Notes under the pieces: model-generated
The model's input: only the letters and a program-made list of their open reading frames with translations
Databases searched by the model: none
What the model was told of the DNA's origin: nothing
Source: Corynebacterium terpenotabidum Y-11
Lineage (GTDB): Bacteria > Actinomycetota > Actinomycetes > Mycobacteriales > Mycobacteriaceae
Length of the DNA: 64,000 bases
Reading direction: 5' to 3'
Assembly: GCF_000418365.1 (NCBI RefSeq)
Contig: NC_021663.1
Span: forward strand, 2,046,001 to 2,110,000
In this document: positions 18,273 through 26,266 of the stretch, piece after piece
How the letters are laid out: the number at the start of each line of letters is the position of its first letter
Position numbering within the stretch: the stretch's first letter is position 1
Translations under genes and position numbers: made by a program

Positions 18273-19979
18273 GTGACCACCACGTTGCGTGAGCGTCCCC
18301 GCCACGCCGCCTGGCCGTGGATACCGTGGCTGCCGTTGGCCGGTACCGTCATCGCCGCCGCGGTGCTGCTCCTTCTCGACCCCCCGATGCGGGACCTGCA
18401 GGCCGCCCTGGCCCGCGAGTCCGCCCACCGGTCCGGGGTGGGGGTCACGTACTGGTTCGACTGGTTCGGCGGCGTCGCCCCGGGAAGTTATTCCCTCATC
18501 GTCCCCTCGTTGACCTCGTGGGTCGGCTCGATGAACCTGCTGTGTCTGGCGACGGTGCTTGTCGCCGCGCTGGCGTACCCGGTCTCCCGGTCCGCGGCAC
18601 ACCCCACCCTGTTGACCTGGGCGGTGGCCCTGGCTGCGGTACTCAACATGTTCTCCGGTCGGGTGACTTTCGCCACCGGTGCGGCGATCGCCATGGTGGG
18701 GGTGTGGTGGTTCCGGCGGCGTCGACGGGGCGCCGGCGCGGCGATGCTCCTCCTGTCCGGGTTGGCCAGTCCGCTGGTCCCCGCGTTCGCCGGGATGATC
18801 ATCCTGCCGTTCGTCCTCGCCCGTGGCTACCGCACGACGACGATGTGGTGGGCGTTCGGTGGGGCCGCCCTCGGAGTGGGGGTGCCCTACGCGTTGTTCG
18901 GGGCGCCGGGGTCGCAGCCGTACCCGTGGACCAGTTTCCTCTGGTACCTCATCATCGGGATCGGCGCGGTGGCCGCCATGGACAACCCCACCTCCTCCAC
19001 CGCGGCCCCCGCCCGATGGATCGCCCCGATCTCAATGGTCGTGGCGACGGTCCTGTTCATCATCCCGACCGGGGTGGGGTCGAACCTGGGCCGGTTCTTC
19101 CTCTTCGTCCTGCCGTGCGTGGTGTTGTACTGGTCACTGAAGTCGCCGAAGGTCCTGGCGCTCCTGCTGTCCCCGGCACTGGTCTACGCCCTGTTCTACG
19201 CCCTCTACGACCAGGTGACGGTCAACGACGGACCGGAGCCGACGACGCTCTACGCCCCGCTGACCGAGCATCTCGACGATCTCGTCACCGATGGTCGCGT
19301 CGACAACCACCGGGTCGAACTCATCGACACCGGTACCCATGCCGGCAGCTACCTGGTCACCGAGTCCGTGCCGCTGGCCCGCGGCTGGGAGAACCAGTCG
19401 GACATGTTGTACAACCCGGTGTTCTTCGAGAAGGACGCCCTGGACGCGGACTCCTACCTGGACTGGTTGTCGGATAACGCGGTGGCGTACGTGGCGGTGG
19501 CTGCGGAGCCGATCCTGCAGCAGCGCAGGGAGGCAGAGCTGATCGGCACCGGCCTTCCGTACCTCACCGAGGTGTGGGGCAACGACGACTGGACGCTGTA
19601 CCGCGTCACTGATCCGGTACCGATCGTCGCAGAGCCGCTGCGCCTGGTGGCGACCACACCCTCGGAGATGACGGTGGATGTCCCGGACGAAGCCGTCGGC
19701 ACCGACCACCTCATCCGGATCCGCCCCAACCGCTATCTCACGGCGACGCTGGTACCCGATGGAAAGGCCGCGACCAGCACCTCCCCCACCACGTCCCCCG
19801 CACCGATCGTTGACCCGGTCACCGCCTGTCTGGTCGCCACCGACGACAACTGGACGATGGCCCGGTTCGACGAGCCGGGTCGCTACATCATCAGCGGTCA
19901 GTTCTCGGTCGAGGGGATCCTGGAACCGCTGTCCGGCTCCTGTGCCGACCAGCTGCCGGAGCCGACCGAGACCCGGTGA
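18273..19979 (+). CDS. Large polytopic membrane protein with extracytoplasmic C-terminal domain
   Basis: A 568-residue protein starting at GTG 18273 behind AAGGAG. Residues ~20-300 contain about nine hydrophobic helices. An extracytoplasmic loop carries WFDWFGGVAPGSYSL, reminiscent of aromatic/Pro-rich first loops of GT-C glycosyltransferases, though no clear DxD or ExD is seen. The C-terminal ~250 residues are soluble, with SYLDWLSDNAVAYVAV and EVWGNDDWTLYRV. This layout is seen in some actinobacterial GT-C-like or transporter-like proteins of unknown role. It follows pmmB by 13 bases, so sugar-phosphate or cell-envelope work is conceivable. I do not recognise a specific family. Confidence 0.7.
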   Translation: MTTTLRERPRHAAWPWIPWLPLAGTVIAAAVLLLLDPPMRDLQAALARESAHRSGVGVTYWFDWFGGVAPGSYSLIVPSLTSWVGSMNLLCLATVLVAALAYPVSRSAAHPTLLTWAVALAAVLNMFSGRVTFATGAAIAMVGVWWFRRRRRGAGAAMLLLSGLASPLVPAFAGMIILPFVLARGYRTTTMWWAFGGAALGVGVPYALFGAPGSQPYPWTSFLWYLIIGIGAVAAMDNPTSSTAAPARWIAPISMVVATVLFIIPTGVGSNLGRFFLFVLPCVVLYWSLKSPKVLALLLSPALVYALFYALYDQVTVNDGPEPTTLYAPLTEHLDDLVTDGRVDNHRVELIDTGTHAGSYLVTESVPLARGWENQSDMLYNPVFFEKDALDADSYLDWLSDNAVAYVAVAAEPILQQRREAELIGTGLPYLTEVWGNDDWTLYRVTDPVPIVAEPLRLVATTPSEMTVDVPDEAVGTDHLIRIRPNRYLTATLVPDGKAATSTSPTTSPAPIVDPVTACLVATDDNWTMARFDEPGRYIISGQFSVEGILEPLSGSCADQLPEPTETR

Positions 19980-19988
19980 CCGCCGGCC

Positions 19989-20636
19989 CTACAGGTCGCT
20001 GAGGTCGATGTTCCGCGGACCGTAGAGTCGGTCGCCGGCGTCACCGAGACCGGGGACGATATAGGCGTCCTCGTTGAGAGAGGGGTCGATCGTCGCGGTG
20101 ACCAGCCGCCCCACCGGCAGTCCGGAGTCCCGGACCGCCTCCACACCGGGCACGGCGGAGACCATGCACACCACAGTGATGCCCGTCGCACCACGGTCGG
20201 CCAGCAGGCGCAGCGCATGGATCAACGATCCGCCCGTGGCGAGCATTGGGTCGACGAGGAAGACGGTGCGTCCGGCGAGGTCCTCGGGCAGGGCCTCGAG
20301 ATAGGGCACCGGCTCATGGGTCTTCTCGTCGCGGGCCATTCCGATGAAACCGACCTGCGCATCAGGGATCATCGACAGCGCAGGGTCGACCATGCCGAGC
20401 CCGGCTCGGATGATCGGCACGATGATCGGCGGATCGGCGAGCCGGCGACCCTCGGCGACGGCGACCGGCGTCGTCACGTCGAAGTTCTCGACCGGCAGGT
20501 CACGGGCCGCCTCGTAGATGAGCATCGCGCCCAGGTCGGCCAGGGCCGCGCGGAAAGCGGCATTGTCGGTCCTGGCGTCCCGCATGATGGTCAGCCGAGC
20601 GGCGACGAGCGGGTGGGGTACCTCCACAATCTCCAT
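19989..20636 (-). CDS. upp: Uracil phosphoribosyltransferase
   Basis: A 215-residue enzyme making UMP from uracil and PRPP in pyrimidine salvage. It shows [23 protein letters not shown], the PRPP loop [10 protein letters not shown] and the C-terminal [12 protein letters not shown] uracil-binding segment. ATG 20636 was chosen because [11 protein letters not shown] is the usual beginning and TATTTT lies 7 nt upstream. It converges with the preceding membrane-protein gene with 9 bases between and is divergent from the helical/NlpC-P60 pair. Confidence 0.96.
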   Translation of the reverse strand: MEIVEVPHPLVAARLTIMRDARTDNAAFRAALADLGAMLIYEAARDLPVENFDVTTPVAVAEGRRLADPPIIVPIIRAGLGMVDPALSMIPDAQVGFIGMARDEKTHEPVPYLEALPEDLAGRTVFLVDPMLATGGSLIHALRLLADRGATGITVVCMVSAVPGVEAVRDSGLPVGRLVTATIDPSLNEDAYIVPGLGDAGDRLYGPRNIDLSDL

Positions 20637-20643
20637 GTCCTCC

Positions 20644-20649
20644 AAAATA
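20644..20649 (-). promoter_or_regulatory. -10 element of upp (leaderless)
   Basis: On the minus strand TATTTT, 7 nt (GGAGGAC), then ATG. The GGAGG here is too close to the start codon to act as a normal ribosome-binding site. Confidence 0.55.
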
Positions 20650-20698
20650 CGTGGCCGGGAAGGGAACCACAGCACAGGCGCCGGAGTCATATAGAGAC

Positions 20699-21001
20699 AT
20701 GACCGGAATCACCGCAGAAACCTCCGCCCTGACAGCGGCCGCCCGACGGGCCGCCGCAACCGCCGACCGGCTCACCGCCGGAACCGATCCAGGCGGGGGC
20801 CCGCCGGTGTTCGCCCTGCCCCAGGCCGCCAGGTTCCTGGCCGCACTCACCGACGCCCGGGCCCGCCAGGCCACCGCCGCCACCGACTTCGCCCGCTTCT
20901 ATTCGGATGCCGGAGCGGCGCTCACCGACCTGGGGGGTGCCCTCACCGCACAGGAGGGCACCACAGTGGAGCGCCTGCAAGCCCTGGGAGGCGGGTTGTG
21001 A
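20699..21001 (+). CDS. Small helical protein paired with an NlpC/P60 hydrolase (possible ESX-type partner)
   Basis: A 100-residue Ala-rich helical protein with two long predicted helices separated by a Gly/Pro stretch (DPGGGPPVF). Length and two-helix layout resemble WXG100/type VII-associated helper proteins, but there is no WxG motif. Its stop overlaps the GTG of the downstream hydrolase (GTGA), so the two are translated together. It may be a chaperone or secretion partner for that enzyme; this is inference. Confidence 0.7.
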   Translation: MTGITAETSALTAAARRAAATADRLTAGTDPGGGPPVFALPQAARFLAALTDARARQATAATDFARFYSDAGAALTDLGGALTAQEGTTVERLQALGGGL

Positions 21002-21963
21002 TGGTGCCGGATCTCACCGCGCTGATCTCCCCGGTGGCCGCTCTCGTGCCCGCGGCCGCATCAACCGGCGACCATCCCCTGGCGGCCCTGCTGGCGGACG
21101 CCGATCTCTCCGCTGCGCTCACCACCCTGCCCGGCCTGGCCGAAGCGGCGATCACCGGGGCTGCGGGAACTGCCGTCACCGCCACACTCACCGATGCCGG
21201 GTACCGGGCGGTGGAGCTGCTGGCACTGTCCGGCGACCTGGAGGTCCTGGCCCGGGACGGGGTGGACGCCGTCACCCGCGCCGCGGACGACATCACCGGC
21301 ATCGCCGGGGTCTGCGCCCGGGAGATCGTGGCCCTGGTCACGACCGCCCCACTGACTCCGATGACCCTTGCTGCGGCGGAGCAGATCGGCTGGGAGCATC
21401 TCGGCCGGGCGGTCCAGCGGCTCGACGTGCTCCGGTCCGAGCTGGACGGGCTGGCCGCACAGGTGGAGGCGGTGGCGGCGTCCTCCCCCACCGCACCGGA
21501 ATCACCGGCCATGCTGCCGACCGCCTGCGGTGCCACCGATCCCGGTACCGACCCGGCAGCACCGACCGCCGCGGGTACGTCAGGTGAGGTCGGCGGCGGG
21601 CCGGCGGACGCACCGACACCGCAGGCCGCCGCCGCGGTGGAGGCAGCGAAGACCGCCCTGGGCACCCCCTATGTGTGGGGTGGCACCACCCCAGGGGCGG
21701 GGATGGACTGTAGCGGACTCACGCAGTGGGCCTACGGCCAGGCCGGAGTGGAGATCCCGCGCACCGCCGACGCTCAGGCCATCGGCCCGCAGGTCGCCAT
21801 GGACCAACTCGCCCCCGGTGATCTGGCGGTATGGGACGGGCATGTGGCGATGATCGTCGGCGACGGGATGATGATCGAGGCCGGGGACCCGGTGCAGTTG
21901 TCCCCGGTACGCACCGAGAACATCGGCATGGGTTTCCACGGTTTCTACCGGCCCACCGGATGA
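20998..21963 (+). CDS. NlpC/P60-family peptidoglycan endopeptidase
   Basis: A 321-residue protein. About 200 helical, Ala-rich residues and a Pro/Thr linker precede a C-terminal NlpC/P60 domain (~215-321). That domain has YVWGGTTPGAGMDCSGLTQW (catalytic Cys238) and LAVWDGHVAMIVGDG (His282). Such domains cut D-Glu-DAP bonds in cell-wall peptides. There is no classical signal peptide, so export may depend on the small helical partner upstream or a type VII-like route. As I recall, corynebacteria have a comparable hydrolase beside upp. ATG 21001 is an alternative start. Confidence 0.85.
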   Translation: MMVPDLTALISPVAALVPAAASTGDHPLAALLADADLSAALTTLPGLAEAAITGAAGTAVTATLTDAGYRAVELLALSGDLEVLARDGVDAVTRAADDITGIAGVCAREIVALVTTAPLTPMTLAAAEQIGWEHLGRAVQRLDVLRSELDGLAAQVEAVAASSPTAPESPAMLPTACGATDPGTDPAAPTAAGTSGEVGGGPADAPTPQAAAAVEAAKTALGTPYVWGGTTPGAGMDCSGLTQWAYGQAGVEIPRTADAQAIGPQVAMDQLAPGDLAVWDGHVAMIVGDGMMIEAGDPVQLSPVRTENIGMGFHGFYRPTG

Positions 21964-21985
21964 CGGACCCAGTGAGGAGAACATC

Positions 21986-22177
21986 TTGCAGAACCGACGC
22001 AGCGGGCTGGCCCGCATCACGTCGTCCCCACCCGAGACCGGCTACCACGCCGCCCAGTTCCTCGGCGCTCCGCCGGAGACCGTGCCTGCCGTCCTGGACC
22101 GTCGCCTCGTCGACCCCCGCGACGCCTCCGCCGGTTCCGGGGCAGGGCCTGTGACGCCGACCGGTCGATCCCGCTAG
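21986..22177 (+). CDS. Small hypothetical protein with TTG start
   Basis: A 63-residue reading frame beginning TTG 21986, behind GAGGAG six bases upstream, in the gap between the NlpC/P60 gene and the next gene. The sequence ETGYHAAQFLGAPPETVPAVLDRRLVDP looks like a compact amphipathic peptide followed by a Gly/Pro/Thr tail. Its TAG is part of the next gene's TAGAAT promoter. The good ribosome-binding site supports it; I recognise no family. Confidence 0.45.
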   Translation: MQNRRSGLARITSSPPETGYHAAQFLGAPPETVPAVLDRRLVDPRDASAGSGAGPVTPTGRSR

Positions 22178-22180
22178 AAT
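22175..22180 (+). promoter_or_regulatory. -10 element of the duplicated-domain protein gene (leaderless)
   Basis: TAGAAT, then 8 nt, then ATG 22189. Confidence 0.55.
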
Positions 22181-22188
22181 TGCCGTTC

Positions 22189-23454
22189 ATGGCAGACCAC
22201 GGCATCGTCCCCCTCGAACTCGAGACCACCACCGGTACCTTCTTCACCCTCTGGGCCCCGGGATGGACCGCCCGGGGAGAGGAATGGCAGGCGTTCCTCG
22301 GTGACGATTCCGGGATCTTCGGCTTCCCCTCCCCGGCTGCCCTGCTGGCCTGGATCCGCGGCCATCAGGACCATGATCTCGCCGACCACCCGGCGTGGAA
22401 GGCCTTCATGAACGCTGCCGCGTCGAAGGTCACCCCGCGGAAGTCCGGGGAGATCAGCTTCATCGAGGTGCCGAACAAGCTCGCCGGGCGGCCCTCCTTC
22501 GACAATGTGAAGTCCGTGAGCACCGCCTTCAACGTCCTGCGTTCCCTCGGTGCGGTGTGCGGGCTGGACAAGGTCAACGCCTGGTTCCGTTCGTACTCCA
22601 TCCTGGGCAACACCGCCCGTGGCGCCGACCACTACAACGGTGAGAACGGGCTGGCGGAATGGTCCAGCGTCGGGTACACCGTCCTGGACAACTGGAAGGA
22701 GATGATCGACCTCGCCGACGAGCAGTTCGTGACCCCCGATGTCGACGACGCCGATGTCTCCGCCGCCGAGGAGGACATCACCGCCGCCGAGGACGCGAAG
22801 AAGGAGGCGGATGCCGCAGCCGCCGCCAAGGCCGACGCTGCCGCGGCTGCCGCCGCAGACACCGGGGAGGACGCCGACGCGGACGGTCCCGCCGATCCCT
22901 ACGACTCGACTCCCTGGGCGGCAGCCGGTATCGACCCGATCCGCATCACCGTCGACGGCACCGCCGTGTACACCCTGCGCTGCTACATCGGTGACCGGGA
23001 GCCGGTCTTCCTCGGTGCCGACGGACAGATCAACACATTCACCTCGGGCCGGTCCCTGGTGCGCTGGATCATCGACGCGAAGGACCATGATCTCGCCCGG
23101 TTCAGCACCTGGGACGATCTCGTCACCCTCGCAAACGCCGGTGAGCTGGAGGTGAGCGTCCACTCGTCGAACGACTACGGTTTCACCGGACTGCGGGAGG
23201 ACATCACCAAGGGCACCGCAGCGGTGGACACCGACCAGCTGTCCCGCGCCTATGAACTCCTCGCCGACGCCGCCGACTGGGCCGACGATGACGCGGTGAA
23301 CAAGGTCCTGCTGGCCTACCCGCGTCTGCAGGACTACGTCGCCTTCATGCTGGGCTCCCCGTCCTCCGGCACCCCGACCGCCCCCTTCGACGAGGAGGCC
23401 GAAGGCTGGGGTGAGCTCGAGAAGAAGCTCACCGACCGCTTCACGAAGTTCTGA
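22189..23454 (+). CDS. Conserved hypothetical protein with a duplicated domain
   Basis: A 421-residue soluble acidic protein without signal or membrane segments. The N-terminal part (FPSPAALLAWIRGHQDHDLADHPAW) and C-terminal part (FTSGRSLVRWIIDAKDHDLARFSTW) share the pattern (S/R)xLxxWIxxxxDHDLAxxxxW, so it contains an internal duplication. The halves are separated by an Asp/Glu/Ala-rich linker (~185-225). Start ATG 22189 is chosen from the leaderless promoter; TTG 22180 would add three residues. Function unknown; the repeated DHDLA core could mediate binding. Confidence 0.75.
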   Translation: MADHGIVPLELETTTGTFFTLWAPGWTARGEEWQAFLGDDSGIFGFPSPAALLAWIRGHQDHDLADHPAWKAFMNAAASKVTPRKSGEISFIEVPNKLAGRPSFDNVKSVSTAFNVLRSLGAVCGLDKVNAWFRSYSILGNTARGADHYNGENGLAEWSSVGYTVLDNWKEMIDLADEQFVTPDVDDADVSAAEEDITAAEDAKKEADAAAAAKADAAAAAAADTGEDADADGPADPYDSTPWAAAGIDPIRITVDGTAVYTLRCYIGDREPVFLGADGQINTFTSGRSLVRWIIDAKDHDLARFSTWDDLVTLANAGELEVSVHSSNDYGFTGLREDITKGTAAVDTDQLSRAYELLADAADWADDDAVNKVLLAYPRLQDYVAFMLGSPSSGTPTAPFDEEAEGWGELEKKLTDRFTKF

Positions 23455-23601
23455 GCCTCTCCGGCGGGATCGTCAGCGGGTTGTGCAGATGCAGGGTCGG
23501 CACCATCGGTCCGAGAAGCAGTGCGGCACGGAGAAACCCGGGACGAGGACGGTGACACCGCGGTTGTCTCACCGTCGTCCGGGGTCTCCCGACCACCGTC
23601 C

Positions 23602-23607
23602 TACAAT
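23602..23607 (+). promoter_or_regulatory. -10 element of the FUSC-family gene (leaderless)
   Basis: TACAAT, then 6 nt, then GTG 23614. Confidence 0.55.
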
Positions 23608-23613
23608 TGCCGG

Positions 23614-25299
23614 GTGACGTCTACGCCTGACTCTCTACCCACCTCGCCCGGCTGGTGGACTCTCCTCACCGCCGTCAACAACCCTCGTCCGGCCTGGCCC
23701 GGTGCCCTGCGCGCCGCCCTGGCGATGGGGCTGCCCGCCGGGGTGGCTCTGTTGCTCGGGTTCGAGACCGAGATGCTGCTGATCACCGGCGGCAGTTTCG
23801 CAGTGATCTACGGGGAGGGACGACCCTTTCGAACCCGGTGGCGGGTGATGGTCATCGCTGGCCTGCTGCTCGCCCTGGGCCAGATGGCCGGGGCGACCGT
23901 CGGGTCGGTGGTGTGGCCGCAGATCGACGCCGGTGGCTCCCAGTGGTGGCTCATGCTCATCGCCGTCTTCGCCACCACCGTCGCCGCCGTCGTCGTCTTC
24001 GTGCAGAATGCGCTGCGTCTGCCGCCGCCGGGAGGATTCTTCCTCGTCATGGTCTCCGGTGGTGCTTCGATGGTGGCGAAGCAGGGACTCAACCCGGTGG
24101 AGGTCGGTTGCTGGGCCCTCATCGGCGCAGCCACCGCCACGGCCATCGGCATGGCGCCCGCCCTGTGGGGACGCCGCCGCCCGGAAACCTCGGCAGTGGA
24201 ACGTCTGGAGGCGGCCGTGGCGGCCTACGCGGCGTCCCCCGTCCCTTCGGTGGCGCAGACCCACCAGGTCGAGACGCAGCTCGTCAGCACCTGGAATACC
24301 CTGTTCGATGCCGGCCGCACCCGGGAAGACGAACTGGTGCAACGGACGCTGGCCGCCCATGTGACCCTGGCCCGCAGCAACCCGACGCTCAGCCCGGCCC
24401 CCGACAGCTACGGCGATGTGACGGACACCCCGAACTACCTTGACCTTTCACGGCACGCCGTCCCGCTGCCGATACCCACGATGCGGTACCGCCTCTTCCG
24501 CTCGCTGCACCGGTACTCGCGGGCCACGATGGCGACGGCGAAAGTCACTGTCGCCTGTCTGTGTGCGGGCACCGTGGGCATCGCCTTCGGTTTCGACCGT
24601 CCGGACTGGTCGGTTCTCTCCGCGATGCTGGTGCTGCAGTGGGCACCGGAGCGTGTCTCCGGAACGATCCGGGGACTGCACCGGCTCATCGGTTCGGTTG
24701 TCGGTGTGGGGGTGTTCGCCGTGTTCCATCTGCTCGGGGTGCACGGGTGGACGCTGCTTGTGACGCTGGCGGCGTGCCAGTTCTGCACCGAGATCTTCGT
24801 CGTGAAGAACTACGCGCTGACTGTGGTGGCGTCCACTCCCCTGGCCCTGCTGATGGGCGGGACGATTCACCTCCCACTCGGCGAGGTCATCATCTCGCGG
24901 TGGGCAGAGATCGGGGTAGCGACCGTGTTCTCCCTGGGGGTGCTGTGGTTGTTCCCCCGGTCGGCGGCGATCCGGCACGCCGAAATGCTCATCGACCGGT
25001 CCGTCGACGCGATGGGTGCCCTCCTCGGCGCATTGTTGACCACCGGGTCCGCGCAGGGCGCCCTGGTCCAGCGCCGCGATCTGCAGTACGAACTGCTCAG
25101 CGAGCGGCAGGCGGCGTTGACGGTGGCGCTGGATTCCCCCGATTTCGCCGCGGACAACTGGCCGCAGCACTTGCGCACCCAACGGGCCGGATACCACGTG
25201 CTCGACGCCTGCACCTCGGCCGGGGACCGTGAGATCACCGCCGGGGAGGTGGCGGAGCTGTCCGCCGACGTGCGGGACGCCCGGATGCGCCGGGACTGA
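23614..25299 (+). CDS. FUSC-family integral membrane protein
   Basis: A 561-residue protein with two membrane bundles. The first has about six helices at ~25-180, the second about six at ~315-445. A cytoplasmic domain lies between them and another helical one at the C-terminus. The duplicated layout and segments such as RPDWSVLSAMLVLQWAPERVSGTIRGLHRLIGS (a FUSC hallmark: xxxxPxW, R(xx)GT, RxxG) match the fusaric-acid-resistance/aromatic-acid efflux superfamily. A role in export of aromatic acids or in envelope processes is possible. GTG start chosen from the promoter spacing; the frame is open further upstream. Confidence 0.8.
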   Translation: MTSTPDSLPTSPGWWTLLTAVNNPRPAWPGALRAALAMGLPAGVALLLGFETEMLLITGGSFAVIYGEGRPFRTRWRVMVIAGLLLALGQMAGATVGSVVWPQIDAGGSQWWLMLIAVFATTVAAVVVFVQNALRLPPPGGFFLVMVSGGASMVAKQGLNPVEVGCWALIGAATATAIGMAPALWGRRRPETSAVERLEAAVAAYAASPVPSVAQTHQVETQLVSTWNTLFDAGRTREDELVQRTLAAHVTLARSNPTLSPAPDSYGDVTDTPNYLDLSRHAVPLPIPTMRYRLFRSLHRYSRATMATAKVTVACLCAGTVGIAFGFDRPDWSVLSAMLVLQWAPERVSGTIRGLHRLIGSVVGVGVFAVFHLLGVHGWTLLVTLAACQFCTEIFVVKNYALTVVASTPLALLMGGTIHLPLGEVIISRWAEIGVATVFSLGVLWLFPRSAAIRHAEMLIDRSVDAMGALLGALLTTGSAQGALVQRRDLQYELLSERQAALTVALDSPDFAADNWPQHLRTQRAGYHVLDACTSAGDREITAGEVAELSADVRDARMRRD

Positions 25300-25327
25300 C
25301 CGGCTCCCGGTTGTCGACGGCGCCGGT
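25299..25327. terminator. Weak hairpin between convergent genes
   Basis: ACCGGC (25299-25304) and GCCGGT (25322-25327) can pair across the 27-base gap between the FUSC gene and the J-like gene. There is no T-run; a bidirectional terminator role is tentative. Confidence 0.3.
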
Positions 25328-26145
25328 TACTGCGTGACGGGCCTGCTGCCGGTGCTGTCGGTGGTCTCCTCCGGAGCAACGATGCGGCGGACACCCCAGA
25401 TGATCTCGGCGATGCCGACCCACGCCACGGTGTGGGCGACAGCGAAGAGCAGGGCCTTGAAGATGTCGGTGAAATCCTCGGCACCCGCCGTGAACAGAAC
25501 GATCAGCGGGTAGATCATGCCGACGACCATGACGGCCAGGCAGGCGAGGTACGCCTTCGACTGGGCGCGGACCCGACCCGCGACCGAGAGGGCGGCCATG
25601 TCGAACTGGGACATCGCCGAGGTGGCAGGGGCGCCCTGGGCCGGGCCGTAGCTGCCGGGGCCGTAGCCCATCGGTGCCGGCTGGGGTCGGTTCTGCTGTG
25701 GGTGGCCGCCGTACAGGTACGGGGTGGGGTTGACCTCAGGAGTCGGCTCGTCACCGGTCTGCTCCGCCGGTGCGGCACTGTCGGCGCTGTCGGCACTCCC
25801 GTCCGAGGCGGCGTCACCGGAGGTCTCGGCGTCAGCATCTACGGCAGCGATGACGCTGGTCGGGGCGGCATCGTGGGCGGAGTAGGGGGCACTGTCGGCG
25901 AGACCGTGCAGCCAGCTGACGGTGATGACGCCGTCCGGGCCGGACAGGGCGGCCTCGTAGGTGTTCCGCTTGGCGGGGTCAGACAGGATCGCCCGGGCCG
26001 TCGCGAGCTGGTCGACCTCCGGGGAGTTCTGGGGGTACCCCTGCGCGAGCAGGGTGTTGATCCGCCCCTCCAGCAGCGCCCCGATCTGGGCCGGGGGCAT
26101 GTCCTTGTCCAGCGCCAGCTCGGTGTACAGGTCATAGTTGGGCAT
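25327..26145 (-). CDS. J-like (HPD-less) membrane protein, paralogue 1
   Basis: A 272-residue protein. The N-terminal ~70 residues begin MPNYDLYTELALDKDMP and end ATARAILSDPAKRNTYEAAL. They resemble helices I and III/IV of a J domain but lack the HPD motif needed to stimulate Hsp70. An Ala/Asp/Glu- and Pro/Gly/Gln-rich linker follows, then two membrane helices near the C-terminus (about 195-220 and 228-252). Related N-terminal domains occur at 48021 and 51258. It lies 121 bases after the Ser/Thr kinase on the same strand. GTG 26217 would add a CxxC-containing extension absent from the paralogues, so ATG 26145 is preferred. Confidence 0.75.
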   Translation of the reverse strand: MPNYDLYTELALDKDMPPAQIGALLEGRINTLLAQGYPQNSPEVDQLATARAILSDPAKRNTYEAALSGPDGVITVSWLHGLADSAPYSAHDAAPTSVIAAVDADAETSGDAASDGSADSADSAAPAEQTGDEPTPEVNPTPYLYGGHPQQNRPQPAPMGYGPGSYGPAQGAPATSAMSQFDMAALSVAGRVRAQSKAYLACLAVMVVGMIYPLIVLFTAGAEDFTDIFKALLFAVAHTVAWVGIAEIIWGVRRIVAPEETTDSTGSRPVTQ

Positions 26146-26266
26146 CGGTACGGTCACGTCCAATCTGTAGATGTCAGGTGCGTGGTCCACTTGTTGACAG
26201 GGTGGACAGTAATACACCGACCTGTGCGTCGGACAGGGAGTCTGCCGGAGAATCCTGGCAGTCCGG

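Noticed and set aside
26145..26217. Upstream GTG start (26217) adding a CxxC motif to the J-like protein
   Set aside because: Paralogues begin with MxxY at the equivalent of ATG 26145; the extension has no counterpart.
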